Origin: Pseudoalteromonas sp. UG3-2 | GTDB taxonomy: Bacteria > Pseudomonadota > Gammaproteobacteria > Enterobacterales > Alteromonadaceae | Reading direction: 5' to 3' | DNA: 64,000 nt | Assembly (NCBI RefSeq): GCF_037120705.1 | Contig: NZ_JAWLJU010000002.1 | Span: 2,490,001-2,554,000 of the forward strand | Shown: positions 22,267 to 32,130 of the stretch, piece by piece | Position numbering within the stretch: the first letter of the stretch is position 1 | How the letters are laid out: every line of letters starts with the position of its first letter | Notes under the pieces: model-generated | Database searches by the model: none | The model's input: only the letters and a program-made list of their open reading frames with translations | Told to the model about the DNA's origin: nothing | Program-made: the position numbers and the translations under genes

Positions 22267-25200
22267 GTACCCTGCCACTTACCGCGGCTCAGCTTGGGAT
22301 ATGGTTAGGTCAGGCGAAGCAATCGTGTGACAGCTACTACAATACGGCTGAGTACCTCAAACTAGACTGGGAGGTCGATACTCAGCGGTGGTTGCTAGAG
22401 GCATCGCGGGCCTTGCAAGGGATCACTGCGCTAAATGTTAAGTTTCAAGAGCAGGGCGGCGAACCACAGCAAATACTATTAAGCAATGCTGAGCGCAGCG
22501 CTAAGTATGGCGACTATGTTGATTTTTCCGAACAGGAGAATGCCCCCGCTGCTGCACAGCATTTCCTCAGTGACTGGTATCGCAAGCCCTACCATTTGGC
22601 AGCAGGGGAGCTGTATCGCCATGTGTTGATAAAACTCGCGCCAAGGCAGTATTTATGGGCGCTGGGAGCGCACCACATTGCGATGGATGGTTACAGCTTT
22701 GCACTGGCTGGTGATCGTGTCTTGGCTGCGTATGAAGGCCGGCCAGTAACAGACGATGAGGCTCAGTATCGGGAATTAGTGGTTGCCGATGTAAATTATC
22801 AACACAGTGAGCACTATCAACAGGATAAAGAGTTTTGGTTGGCGCATTTACGTGGTGCCAGCAGCGCCATTCAACTGACTGACAACACTTTGCAAGCCGA
22901 AGCGGCGAGTAATAAAGTCAGCGCCATCCTATCTGCGCAGTTACAGCAAAAGCTCGTTACTCAAGCACAGCGTCAGGGGGCCAGTTGGCCTGAGCTGCTG
23001 ATCGCTGCCATTAGCTATTTAGCTTATCAATCGAGTGGTGCAGCGGAAACCATCATTGGCATTCCTGTGGCCAATCGTATTGCCAGTAAGGCTGCCAATA
23101 CCCCGTGTATGCACATGAATATCATTCCGCTCAAAGTACAATTTCACCTGGCCACAGGCTTTGCTGACTTGGTGACCCAAGTGAGCCAGCAGCTGCGCCA
23201 GGCAAGGCGGCATTTTCGCTTTCGTTACGAGGAGATTAAGGCTCAGTCGCAGGCCCACAACCTACCGGACAAATTGTTTGGCCCCGTGGTTAATATTTTG
23301 CCATTTGAGCGCCAACACAGCTGTTCGGGCTATCCAGTGAGCAGTCATACCATCAGTGTCGGGCCGGTGGAAGACATTGCCTTTGTGTTTGCCACTCAAG
23401 CAGACGGCAGCTTACTGTTCGAGATAGAGGCAAATCCAAGTGGTTATAGCATGGAGCAGTTAAAGGCCCTACAGACACAAAGCCTAGCATTATTGCAGCA
23501 GTTCGAGAGCCAATTGCAACAACCTTTAGCTGTGCGCTGCAGCGATTTGGCGTTGTATCACCAGCAAGGGCCGCTGCCATTTAATAGTGTGCTATCGAGC
23601 TTGCTACAGCAAGTGCGGCAACGGCCAGAGGCTCTGGCGCTGCGCAATGCACAAGGCCGTGAGCTGAGCTATGCTGAACTGTACCAGCAAGTAAGGGCAT
23701 TGGCGCAGGGCATACAAGCCTTGCAACAAGCGAGTGCTGGCACTGTTGTCGTGGCATTACCGCGCAGCCCTGAGACAATAGTTGCCATTTGGGCGGTTCT
23801 GGCGGCCGGTCAGCGCTTTGTGTGTATTGATGATGCCGCGCCAGCTGCACGTAATAGCGAAATAATCGCAGATGCCGCTCCTTTTGTTGCCTTGGTTAAC
23901 CCGCAAACCGCAGCCAGTGTCAGTGCTATTGATAGTGGTTTGTCACTGCTGGATGTCAGCGATTTGCCACGCCACAGCAACTACCCTGTCGAGGGCATAA
24001 AGGTGTCACCCGAGCAGCAGGCTTATTTAATTTATACCTCAGGTTCAACGGGCCAGCCAAAAGGAGTACAGATCAGCCATGCTGCCTTGGCGGGTTTTGT
24101 TCATGGCGCCAGAGAGTGTTATGGCATCGGCCCGGCAGACCGAGTATTGCAGTTTGCCCCTTTTCACTTTGATACTTGCATTGAAGAAATATTTGTTACC
24201 CACAGCAGCGGCGCGGCCTTAGTACTGCGTAGCGATGCTATGTTGAGCTCGTTTAGCGCTTTTATGGATGAAATTGACGAGCAGCAAATAACGGTACTCG
24301 ATTTACCTACGGCCTATTGGCATGAGTTATGTCACTATCTTTGCCGCTCCGGGCGTTTCCTGCCACAGCGAGTACATACCCTAATCATTGGTGGTGAGGC
24401 GGTAAATAGTCAGCGAGTGCAAGCCTGGCAAGCACATGTTGCCCAAAACATTCGCTTATTGAACACCTATGGGCCGACCGAAGCCACTGTGGTGGCCACT
24501 GCAGTGGATTTGAGTCACACCACGGCATTTAATCTTATTGGCAAACCGTTAGCTGGTCGTGGCGCGGTGGTGATGCGTGAGCCGGGGCAGGTGGCCAAGC
24601 TCGGTGAGCAGGGCGAGCTGTGGTTAACCGGAGTCGGATTGGCCAGTGGCTACCTTAATCAGCAGCAACAAAGTGACCACGCTTTTGTTGAGGTTTGGGA
24701 TCCACTGCAGCGAGCAATGGTCGCAGCCTATCGCACTGGCGATAGGGTGATAATGGATAAAGCAGGGGTGCTGACTTACTTAGGGCGCAGTGATGCGCAA
24801 ATCAAGATCAGTGGCTATCGCATTGAGATTGGTGAAATAGAAGCGGCATTGTTGGCTTTGCCTGAGGTGCTTGAGGCGGCGATCACCGTGATCCATAACA
24901 GCCAAGGTGCAGCAACGGCATTGGCGGCGCATGTGGTGGCGACGCAGCAGCGAACGTTGTCTCAACTGCGAACTGAACTGGCGCAGCAGCTACCAGCGGT
25001 AATGATACCAAGTCAGCTTTACTATCATGCCTCTTTGCCAAAGACCGCAGCCAATAAACTCGACCGCAAGGCATTATCTTCACACTCAAGCTGCGCTCCG
25101 AAAACCCAGTTAACGGGTTTACAGGCTGAAGTGGCCGCTGTGTGGCAAGCGGTGTTAGGTGTGGCTGACGTGCATCCGGATGATAACTTTTTCGATATTG

Positions 25201-26570
25201 GTGGTCAGTCTATGCAGTGCATTCAAGTGGCTGCCAGACTGACTGAGCTGTGTCAGCAGACGGTGACGGTGGCATTTTTGTTTGCTCATCCCAAACTTGC
25301 GGATCTTTGCACTGCGTTGGCGAAGGGGAGCGGCGTGAGCCCAACAAGCCATGACCAGCTGCAAGCCACCATCACGCAGGATGTCGAGGATGTTGAAACC
25401 CAGCTACAAGCGATTCAGCCATCGCCAACACTGAAGCAGCCAACCTCGCCATGTGTATTACTGACTGGCGCGACAGGTTTCGTTGGCGCGCAGTTACTCG
25501 CCCAGTTATTACTCACGGCAAACGTAACCATCCTTTGTCCGGTGCGCGCCGACAACCTGCAACATGGCTTGGCGAGATTGCAGCAAGCACTCGCAGCACA
25601 GCAATTAGGAGAGCTGGACAAGCAACGTGTTGAAGTCTTAGTGACAGATATCGCCAAACCGAACTTGGGGTTAAGGGCCTGTGAGTATGACGCGCTTGGT
25701 CGTCGCATTACTCATGTGCTCCATAACGCGGCACAAACCTCGGTGTTACGAGATTACGCTAGCTTGCGCAGTGCCAATGTTTTGGTAACGGCTCAGCTGC
25801 TTAAGTTTGCCAAACAGTTTGCGTTACCGTTTAGCCATGTTTCAACCATTGCCGTAGCCCCGCAGCAGGAGCAACCGCTAGAGGAGCAGTTTGTCGCATT
25901 CCACCCCGGGTTACGTGATGGCTATCAGCAATCCAAGTGGGCAGCAGAAGCCATGGTGGCTAAAGCGCGCAAACAAGGCGTTAAAGTGCAAGTGTATCGC
26001 TTAGCTCGAGTGATAGGTGCAAGCCACAGTGGCTTTATTAATCGCGACGACTTAGTTTGGCGGATTTTACGGGCGGGACTAAAGCGTCAGCAATTACCTG
26101 AACTGAAGGTGTCTGAACCATGGACGCCGGTGGATACCATCGCCCAGTTTATGGTGCGGCAAACGCTGCAGCAGACCGGTCATGGGGTGTACAACCTGAC
26201 ACCCGAGACCCAGGTTTGTTTACCACAGCTCTATCAATGGTTGCAGCAATACGGATTCGAGGTTCATACCTTGGCGGTGGCGAAGTGGGTGCAACAACTC
26301 GAGCACTCCGATGATGAACATGATGTAGCCATTGCTAGCTTTTTCAGCAGCCAAGGCAAGCAGACACAGCCGGTAAAGCTGGTGGCCAATAATCAGCGCT
26401 TTGTTAGTGCCAGTCGTAAGTTTGCCATCAATTTACCGACATTTTGCTGCGACGACCTAAGCCAATACTTAGTTTTTGCTTTTCGCGTTGGGCTACTCAA
26501 CCCCAGGCAGCATCCCCAGGTGGTGCAAAAACTCAAGCAAAACCATTTACTTCATGAGGAGGCATTATGA
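22263..26570 (+). CDS. mxcG: Siderophore NRPS with C-A-T-R domains (MxcG type)
   Basis: A 1435-residue single-module peptide synthetase with reductive release. Domains in order: condensation (HHIAMDG at 137-143); adenylation (about 430-930, with YTSGSTGQPKG near 589, NTYGPTEATVV, YRTGDRV and KTAANKLDRKAL); carrier (DIGGQSMQ, Ser983); thioester reductase from about 1064 (LLTGATGFVGAQ, and Tyr1221/Lys1225 in YQQSKWA). The ten specificity residues read by eye are D637-T-E-D-I-G-T-V-V-K, a lysine-type code with the acidic pair expected for a basic side chain. One C domain would acylate both lysine amines with dihydroxybenzoate, and the R domain would release the product as aldehyde or alcohol, as known for myxochelin. 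Confidence 0.95.
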   Translation: MSTLPLTAAQLGIWLGQAKQSCDSYYNTAEYLKLDWEVDTQRWLLEASRALQGITALNVKFQEQGGEPQQILLSNAERSAKYGDYVDFSEQENAPAAAQHFLSDWYRKPYHLAAGELYRHVLIKLAPRQYLWALGAHHIAMDGYSFALAGDRVLAAYEGRPVTDDEAQYRELVVADVNYQHSEHYQQDKEFWLAHLRGASSAIQLTDNTLQAEAASNKVSAILSAQLQQKLVTQAQRQGASWPELLIAAISYLAYQSSGAAETIIGIPVANRIASKAANTPCMHMNIIPLKVQFHLATGFADLVTQVSQQLRQARRHFRFRYEEIKAQSQAHNLPDKLFGPVVNILPFERQHSCSGYPVSSHTISVGPVEDIAFVFATQADGSLLFEIEANPSGYSMEQLKALQTQSLALLQQFESQLQQPLAVRCSDLALYHQQGPLPFNSVLSSLLQQVRQRPEALALRNAQGRELSYAELYQQVRALAQGIQALQQASAGTVVVALPRSPETIVAIWAVLAAGQRFVCIDDAAPAARNSEIIADAAPFVALVNPQTAASVSAIDSGLSLLDVSDLPRHSNYPVEGIKVSPEQQAYLIYTSGSTGQPKGVQISHAALAGFVHGARECYGIGPADRVLQFAPFHFDTCIEEIFVTHSSGAALVLRSDAMLSSFSAFMDEIDEQQITVLDLPTAYWHELCHYLCRSGRFLPQRVHTLIIGGEAVNSQRVQAWQAHVAQNIRLLNTYGPTEATVVATAVDLSHTTAFNLIGKPLAGRGAVVMREPGQVAKLGEQGELWLTGVGLASGYLNQQQQSDHAFVEVWDPLQRAMVAAYRTGDRVIMDKAGVLTYLGRSDAQIKISGYRIEIGEIEAALLALPEVLEAAITVIHNSQGAATALAAHVVATQQRTLSQLRTELAQQLPAVMIPSQLYYHASLPKTAANKLDRKALSSHSSCAPKTQLTGLQAEVAAVWQAVLGVADVHPDDNFFDIGGQSMQCIQVAARLTELCQQTVTVAFLFAHPKLADLCTALAKGSGVSPTSHDQLQATITQDVEDVETQLQAIQPSPTLKQPTSPCVLLTGATGFVGAQLLAQLLLTANVTILCPVRADNLQHGLARLQQALAAQQLGELDKQRVEVLVTDIAKPNLGLRACEYDALGRRITHVLHNAAQTSVLRDYASLRSANVLVTAQLLKFAKQFALPFSHVSTIAVAPQQEQPLEEQFVAFHPGLRDGYQQSKWAAEAMVAKARKQGVKVQVYRLARVIGASHSGFINRDDLVWRILRAGLKRQQLPELKVSEPWTPVDTIAQFMVRQTLQQTGHGVYNLTPETQVCLPQLYQWLQQYGFEVHTLAVAKWVQQLEHSDDEHDVAIASFFSSQGKQTQPVKLVANNQRFVSASRKFAINLPTFCCDDLSQYLVFAFRVGLLNPRQHPQVVQKLKQNHLLHEEAL

Positions 26571-27388
26571 CCATTCGCCAGCCTGTCAAACCTTCAGGGC
26601 CCCGCCGTGTTTACTGTGTTGCTAAGCGCTATATTACTCCACGGCTATTGCGGATCACGGTATCTGGAGATGAGTTGCTGGGGTTTCCCAGTGACAGTGC
26701 CGGCGCGCACATTAAGTTGTTTTTTGCCAATCGCCAAAGCGGCAACTTGCAACTGCCAACTCGCGATGAGCAGGGCAAAATTCACTGGCCAAAGGATAAG
26801 CCCGTGACACGGGCCTATACGGTGCGCGCCTATCGTGCTGAACAAAACGAATTGGATATTGACTTTGTGGTTCATGGTGATAGTAGCCCCGCTTCAGGTT
26901 GGGCGGTCAATGCCAAACTAGGCGCTGAACTCGGTGTTGCCGGCCCTGGTGGACCCAATCCCTTGTTGGCCGCGGCCGACTGGCAACTATTAGCTGGCGA
27001 TTTAACCGCAGTGCCGGCAATCAGTGCGTTATTACAGCAAATGTCAGACGAGCAACACGCTGAAGTGTTTATCGAAGTGGATAGTATCGACGACTGCCAT
27101 GAGCTTGACCATCCAAGTAATGTCACCATTCATTGGTTGACCCGGATACGTGGCGATCATCAGCAGTTGGCTCGGGCCTTAGCGACGGCGAAACCGCCAG
27201 CCACTGCAACCTCAGTGAGTGCCTTTGTTGCCGGTGAAAACAGTGCTGTGCTGGCGTGTCGCAAGCAGCTCATTGGTGATTTTGGACTAACAAAAAAGCA
27301 GCTCTATGCCATTCCATACTGGCGTCGAGGGCAAGACGAAGAGCGCTACCACGACCAGCGTCATGAAATTATGGATGAGGTGTACTAA
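26567..27388 (+). CDS. mxcB: Siderophore-interacting FAD protein (ferric-siderophore reductase, ViuB/MxcB type)
   Basis: A 273-residue cytoplasmic flavoprotein that reduces imported ferric siderophore to release iron. The FAD-binding motif is TRAYTVRAYR, followed by IDFVVHGDSSPASGWA and GVAGPGG; the NAD(P)H domain ends in IPYWRRGQDEE. This matches the siderophore-interacting protein family in length and motifs. It overlaps the NRPS gene by 4 nt and shares one base with the next start, so it lies within the biosynthetic operon. Confidence 0.93.
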   Translation: MTIRQPVKPSGPRRVYCVAKRYITPRLLRITVSGDELLGFPSDSAGAHIKLFFANRQSGNLQLPTRDEQGKIHWPKDKPVTRAYTVRAYRAEQNELDIDFVVHGDSSPASGWAVNAKLGAELGVAGPGGPNPLLAAADWQLLAGDLTAVPAISALLQQMSDEQHAEVFIEVDSIDDCHELDHPSNVTIHWLTRIRGDHQQLARALATAKPPATATSVSAFVAGENSAVLACRKQLIGDFGLTKKQLYAIPYWRRGQDEERYHDQRHEIMDEVY

Positions 27389-28161
27389 TGACCGAAACTT
27401 CGGAATGGGCTGGCCGTATTGCACTGGTCACTGGAGCCGCGCGTGGCATAGGGGCGGCGCTGGTGAACCAGTTGCTAGCACAAGGTGCCACCGTGGTGGC
27501 GGCTGATATCGCCTTCGCTCAGCCTCAGCTGACATCGGTCTCACCACGATTGTTGCAGGTGCAGCTGGATGTCAGCGACAGCGGCCAAGTACAGCGCCTG
27601 GTTGATGAGGTGGAGCAACACCATGGTGCCATTGACTACTTAGCCAGCGTGGCTGGCGTCTTGTTGTTGGACAGTGTGTTAACCCAAAGCGATGACGATT
27701 GGCAGCGCAGCTTTGCGGTTAATTGTCATGGCCCTTTTTACCTCTGCCGAGCGGTGGGCAACAAAATGCGGGCGCGGGGGCGCGGCGCAATGGTGGCGGT
27801 AAGCAGCAACGCAGCACACACGCCGCGCTTAAACATGGCCAGTTATTGTGCAGCAAAAGCGGCACTGACGGCGCTGGTTAAAAATCTCGCACTGGAGTTA
27901 GCCACAGACAATATTCGCTGCAATCTAGTGGCGCCCGGCTCAACCGATACCTTGATGCAGCAACAACTTTGGCAAGACCAAAGCGGCGCTGCCCAAACCA
28001 TTTCTGGCGACTTGGCCAGCTACAAGGTGGGGATCCCGTTAGCCAAGCTAGCCACCCCAGACGACATTGCCTCTAGCATCTTATTTCTGCTTAGCACGCA
28101 AGCAAATCACATTACTATGGCTCAGCTCACCGTGGATGGTGGGGCGACGCTAGGTCATTAA
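27388..28161 (+). CDS. mxcC: 2,3-dihydro-2,3-dihydroxybenzoate dehydrogenase (MxcC/EntA type)
   Basis: A 257-residue short-chain dehydrogenase that oxidises the isochorismatase product to 2,3-dihydroxybenzoate using NAD+. The Rossmann motif is LVTGAARGIGAAL. The catalytic Tyr153/Lys157 lie in SYCAAKAAL, and a Ser comes just before in VAVSSNAAHT. The position between the flavoprotein and aminotransferase genes, and the presence of the other dihydroxybenzoate genes, make the EntA role secure. The start overlaps the previous stop (TAATG). Confidence 0.94.
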   Translation: MTETSEWAGRIALVTGAARGIGAALVNQLLAQGATVVAADIAFAQPQLTSVSPRLLQVQLDVSDSGQVQRLVDEVEQHHGAIDYLASVAGVLLLDSVLTQSDDDWQRSFAVNCHGPFYLCRAVGNKMRARGRGAMVAVSSNAAHTPRLNMASYCAAKAALTALVKNLALELATDNIRCNLVAPGSTDTLMQQQLWQDQSGAAQTISGDLASYKVGIPLAKLATPDDIASSILFLLSTQANHITMAQLTVDGGATLGH

Positions 28162-28175
28162 ATTTCGAGGAACGT

Positions 28176-29426
28176 ATGACGACAACACTTAATTTAACCC
28201 AGTCTCAGGCCCTGCAAGCGCAAGGTGAACACGTCATTGCCGGCTTTACCCAGTCAATGATGAAAAAGCCAGAGCAGTTTTCTCCTGGAGCCTACCCAGT
28301 CTACTTGGCTGAAGGAGAGGGCGCCATGGTCACCGATGTTGATGGCAACCAATACATCGACTTTGTCTGTGGCTTGGCTGCCAATACACTGGGACACAAT
28401 CATCCGGCCGTGGTGACAGCCATCCGCGACAACCTCAGCAAGGGCATAATTCATTCTTTACCGACTCCCATTGAGGTAACCACAGCTCAGACCCTGTCTA
28501 AGGTCATTCCGAATGCTGAATTGGTGCGCTTTTTTAAAACCGGTGCGGATGCCAACTCGGCGGCCATTCGCTTAGCACGGCACGCAACTGGGCGCGATGA
28601 AATCATGACCATTGGTTACAACGGCTGGCATGATCACTATATGTTTGACACCCCGGGAGTGCCAGCCAGTATCGCCGCCTTAACTCATCGAATGCCACTT
28701 TTTACTGAAAAGGACGAAGCTGCAATTTTAGACAAGGTGGTGGCACAGCAAGACTCACTGGCCGCGGTGCTGCTATCCGTGCCTTACAATCGCGTGTTAG
28801 AGAAGTCCTTCTTGCAGCAATTGCGACGTGTATGCAGCGAGCATGGCGTTATTTTGATCTTTGATGAGGTGGTTACCGGCTTTCGCTTGGCTCCCGGTGG
28901 TGCCCAAGAGTTCTTTGGCGTTGATGCCGATTTGGTTACCTTATCAAAAGGTATCGCTGCTGGCATGCCGTTGTCGGCAGTCACAGGCAAACGCACATTA
29001 ATGTCGCAAATGGCAGCGCTGCAGGTCTCGACCACCTTTGGCGGCGAAATGTTGTCGTTGGCAGTGTGTGATGCCGTACTCAAAGAATATCAACGAATGG
29101 ATTTTTGTGACCACATTGCCAAGTTAGGCGCACGCTTAAAAGCCGAAGTAAATGCCATCGCGCAACAGTTAGAGACCCCGCTGAGTGTGGTCGGTTATGA
29201 CCCTATTCCGATGTTCTTATTTGCCCGTGACCCGCAAGCCCATGTGAAGTTGGCCATTCCGTTTTTGGCGGAAATGGCCAAGCGCGGAGTGTTACTGCGT
29301 CGCGAAGTAAACTTTATTTGTGGTGCCCATACTGAGGAGCACATTACCCAAACAATCTCTGCCGTTAAAGCATCGTTAATGGCAATGAAAGCGGCTGGAT
29401 TGTTCAAAAATCAGGAAGCGGCCTAA
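28176..29426 (+). CDS. mxcL: Class III aminotransferase for reductive amination step (MxcL type)
   Basis: A 416-residue PLP enzyme resembling glutamate-1-semialdehyde aminomutases. The Schiff-base Lys258 is in LSKGIAAGMPLSAV, and the cofactor Asp in LIFDEVVTGFRLAPGG. In myxochelin producers MxcL transaminates the aldehyde released by the NRPS reductase domain, giving the primary amine of myxochelin B. Its place directly after the dehydroxybenzoate genes and before the amidohydrolase supports that role here rather than haem synthesis. AGGAA precedes the ATG, and the stop overlaps the next start (TAATG). Confidence 0.9.
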   Translation: MTTTLNLTQSQALQAQGEHVIAGFTQSMMKKPEQFSPGAYPVYLAEGEGAMVTDVDGNQYIDFVCGLAANTLGHNHPAVVTAIRDNLSKGIIHSLPTPIEVTTAQTLSKVIPNAELVRFFKTGADANSAAIRLARHATGRDEIMTIGYNGWHDHYMFDTPGVPASIAALTHRMPLFTEKDEAAILDKVVAQQDSLAAVLLSVPYNRVLEKSFLQQLRRVCSEHGVILIFDEVVTGFRLAPGGAQEFFGVDADLVTLSKGIAAGMPLSAVTGKRTLMSQMAALQVSTTFGGEMLSLAVCDAVLKEYQRMDFCDHIAKLGARLKAEVNAIAQQLETPLSVVGYDPIPMFLFARDPQAHVKLAIPFLAEMAKRGVLLRREVNFICGAHTEEHITQTISAVKASLMAMKAAGLFKNQEAA

Positions 29427-30958
29427 TGGCGTGCAGTTGTTTTCAGCCGCAGCGCTTTGCCAGCTTAGCGCAAGCGAACACCACCACGGCCTTTGGTAGT
29501 GCTGCGGTGGATACCATCGAGAGTTTAAAAGCAACGCCGATAAAGCCTCAGGACAATACCCTGCACACACTTATCGACAATGTGTTTATTTACACCGCCG
29601 ATGAGGATAATCGCGTGATCCCCCATGGTTGGGTGGTGGTTGCAGGGCGCACCATAGTTGCGCTTGGCGATACCAGTGAGGAGCCACCGCTATACCAGCA
29701 AAAGCTCGATGGTCAGGGTAAGCTGATGCTGCCTGGGCTGATTAATCCCCATTGGCATGAGAGCTTTGTGGCCCCAAACCCTGAGCAGCCTGATGACAGC
29801 CATGTGACCCCGACTGCTTATGCTAACGGCGGTGATGTGCAAGCTTTAGGGGCGATGTTTGGTTTTATTTCGAGTGTCGCCGATAAACTAACCTTGGCCG
29901 AGGGACTGGCCATTGCCCGTTGGAGCATGTGGACACAGCTGCGCTCTGGCACCACGGCATTGGGCGACGTTGGCTCTGCCAATAAAGGCGATGCTATGGC
30001 GTTGGCGGCCATCGATTTGGGGATGCGACTGCGGGTGAGTCGTTGGGGCTCAGACATCATGCTGGAGAGCAATAAAGCGACGCCCACAGCCGTTGCGGAT
30101 ACCCAAGCACAAACAGAGGATTGGCTTGCTCTGATTGAAACTTGGGAAGGACATAGCTCGGGGCTAGTGGGCGCTATGCCTTCGGTGATGGGGGCATTTG
30201 GTAGCTCGGATAAGCAGCTGGCAGCACTGGCAAGCATTGCCAAGCAGTATCAAGTGCCTTATGCAACTCACTTAGCGCCGCTTAAACATGAGCGCAGTGA
30301 AGTCGAGCGAGTGTTTGGACTGTCGCCAATCGCTCGCTTTGATGCCATGGGACTGCTGACGGATAAGCTCTTGGCAGTGCACACGGCGTATGCCAGTGAG
30401 CAAGAGTATCAACGCTTATTGCAAACCGGCGTTAATATTTGTCACTCACCGGCCCACTACGGCATGTTAGGTGAGGCAACGGTCAGTGAAACCGGGCAAA
30501 TTGGGCGCTTTCTCAAAGACGGAGTGTGGGTATCGAGTAGCACCGATGGTGATATTTCCTTTATTGGTGGCATGTGCGAAGCCATGCGCGGTGCCCACTT
30601 AGGTCATAATGAAGCGCAAAACTGCAACACCACTTGCCCACCAACCTTGGCACTAAAAACCGCTTCTTTGTATGGTGCCAAAGCGCTGGGTTGGGAGCAG
30701 CAAATAGGCTCTATTGCGGTAGGAAAACAGGCCGATTTGGTGCTCATCAATAATGACGACTACCGTTATAAACTTTCTGCGCACCCATTGCGCACGTTTA
30801 TTGTTACCGGCTCTAGTCACGATGTTGATAGTGTGATGGTGGCCGGAGATTGGGTGGTACGAAATGGCCGCAGTACCCGGTTCGATGAAGCTGAGCTGTA
30901 CCAAGATTACCTCAAAGCGGTGGCCAGTGCACGTCAGCGCATCGGGAGGCCAGGATGA
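29426..30958 (+). CDS. mxcM: Amidohydrolase, likely imidazoline-forming (MxcM type)
   Basis: A 510-residue amidohydrolase-superfamily protein. After about 45 N-terminal residues of unknown role come the beta-sandwich (HTLIDNVFIYTADEDNRVI), the metal-binding His109/His111 in LINPHWHESF, further ligands in THLAPLKHE and VHTAYA, and the Asp in SSSTDGDISF. The C-terminal SIAVGKQADLVLI is typical. In Pseudoalteromonas piscicida the enzyme MxcM closes the beta-aminoethyl amide of myxochelin B into the imidazoline of pseudochelin A. The same gene neighbourhood is seen here, so that dehydrating, non-hydrolytic function is inferred. Substrate hydrolysis of an unrelated amide cannot be excluded. Confidence 0.85.
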   Translation: MACSCFQPQRFASLAQANTTTAFGSAAVDTIESLKATPIKPQDNTLHTLIDNVFIYTADEDNRVIPHGWVVVAGRTIVALGDTSEEPPLYQQKLDGQGKLMLPGLINPHWHESFVAPNPEQPDDSHVTPTAYANGGDVQALGAMFGFISSVADKLTLAEGLAIARWSMWTQLRSGTTALGDVGSANKGDAMALAAIDLGMRLRVSRWGSDIMLESNKATPTAVADTQAQTEDWLALIETWEGHSSGLVGAMPSVMGAFGSSDKQLAALASIAKQYQVPYATHLAPLKHERSEVERVFGLSPIARFDAMGLLTDKLLAVHTAYASEQEYQRLLQTGVNICHSPAHYGMLGEATVSETGQIGRFLKDGVWVSSSTDGDISFIGGMCEAMRGAHLGHNEAQNCNTTCPPTLALKTASLYGAKALGWEQQIGSIAVGKQADLVLINNDDYRYKLSAHPLRTFIVTGSSHDVDSVMVAGDWVVRNGRSTRFDEAELYQDYLKAVASARQRIGRPG

Positions 30959-32130
30959 GCCAGATGCGTTTAGCCACTTGGTTTTTGCTGTTAGCCAGTA
31001 CGCTCACCGTGATGGCCAGCGCGCCACTGGCGCCGGCATTACCCGGCATGACAGCGGCGTTTACTGGTGTTAGCGAAGCGGCCTTTTGGACTAAAATGAC
31101 GCTCGCTTTACCCGGTCTTGTCATTGCTATCTGTGCGCCATTAGTAGGTAGCTGGGTGGATCGCTTACCGGCTTACCTACTATTACGGAGCGGTTTAGTG
31201 GCGTTTATTATCAGTGCTGCGCTGGGCTATTATTGGCAGTTTTCGCTTTGGCTGTTATTACTTAGCCGCGCGTTTATGGGCTTCGCGGTGGCGCTGATTA
31301 TGGTGGCTGGCACCACCTTGGCAGGGAAGTATTTAAGCGGTGAAAAGTTTTCACAGTTTATAGGCATGCAAGCCGCGTTTGGCGGCTTTGGCGGCGTGTT
31401 TTTTATGGCGCTAGCCGGCTTTTTGGCACAGCAGCATTGGAGTTGGGTATTTGCCATTTACGCGTTGGCTTTATTCATCCTGCCAGGGGCTTGGATGTGG
31501 ATAAAAGACCCAAAAAGCGCCGCTCCCACAGCGCCGAGTGATGCACCGCATTACGGCTTGAATTCTTCCTTTGTTGGTTGTTGTGGCTTAGCGTTCGTAG
31601 AAGTTTTGGTGCTTTATGGGCTCACGCTTTACTTGCCTTTTTACTTAACAAGCTTGTCAGCTTCAGCCAGTGACATTGGTTTAATTGTAGCGATGTTTTT
31701 ATTGGCGATGTCTGTCAGCTCCTTGTGTTATGGCCAGTTGCGGCGGTTACTTAACGTCGGGCAAGCTCATGTAGCGGGTTGGTTATTGGTGGCACTTGGT
31801 TTTGTTTTACTGAGTTTTACCACGACACTAACTACAGTGATCCTGACCAGTCTAGTGGTTGGCATTGGGCTGGGGGCGATCCGGCCTAACTTAGTGGTGT
31901 GGTTGTTTGCGGTGATACCGCTCGCCATGCGTGGCAAAGCCATGGGGATAATGACTACGTGTTATTTTACTGGCCAGTTTTTGAGCCCAGTTATGTTTGA
32001 CCCCATTATTGCGTGGTTAGGCTATCAGGGGTTTTTCCTCTGCTTAGGAACCGTGATTGTTAGCATCACGGTATTGTTCAGTATTACCTTTCTAGTCCGC
32101 AAAAAAGCCGCGTTAGCCGAGCTAAGTTAA
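30955..32130 (+). CDS. MFS transporter, probable siderophore exporter
   Basis: A 391-residue membrane protein with about 12 hydrophobic helices. It has the loop-2/3 type segment APLVGSWVDRLPAYLLLRSG, which carries the MFS motif-A pattern in diverged form. It overlaps the amidohydrolase gene by 4 nt and closes the biosynthetic operon, so export of the finished siderophore is the likely job. Direction and substrate are inferred from context only. Confidence 0.85.
   Translation: MSQMRLATWFLLLASTLTVMASAPLAPALPGMTAAFTGVSEAAFWTKMTLALPGLVIAICAPLVGSWVDRLPAYLLLRSGLVAFIISAALGYYWQFSLWLLLLSRAFMGFAVALIMVAGTTLAGKYLSGEKFSQFIGMQAAFGGFGGVFFMALAGFLAQQHWSWVFAIYALALFILPGAWMWIKDPKSAAPTAPSDAPHYGLNSSFVGCCGLAFVEVLVLYGLTLYLPFYLTSLSASASDIGLIVAMFLLAMSVSSLCYGQLRRLLNVGQAHVAGWLLVALGFVLLSFTTTLTTVILTSLVVGIGLGAIRPNLVVWLFAVIPLAMRGKAMGIMTTCYFTGQFLSPVMFDPIIAWLGYQGFFLCLGTVIVSITVLFSITFLVRKKAALAELS

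Noticed and set aside
28176..29426. Glutamate-1-semialdehyde aminomutase (HemL) for haem synthesis
   Set aside because: The family resemblance is real, but the gene is embedded by base-sharing overlaps in the siderophore operon, which fits MxcL.
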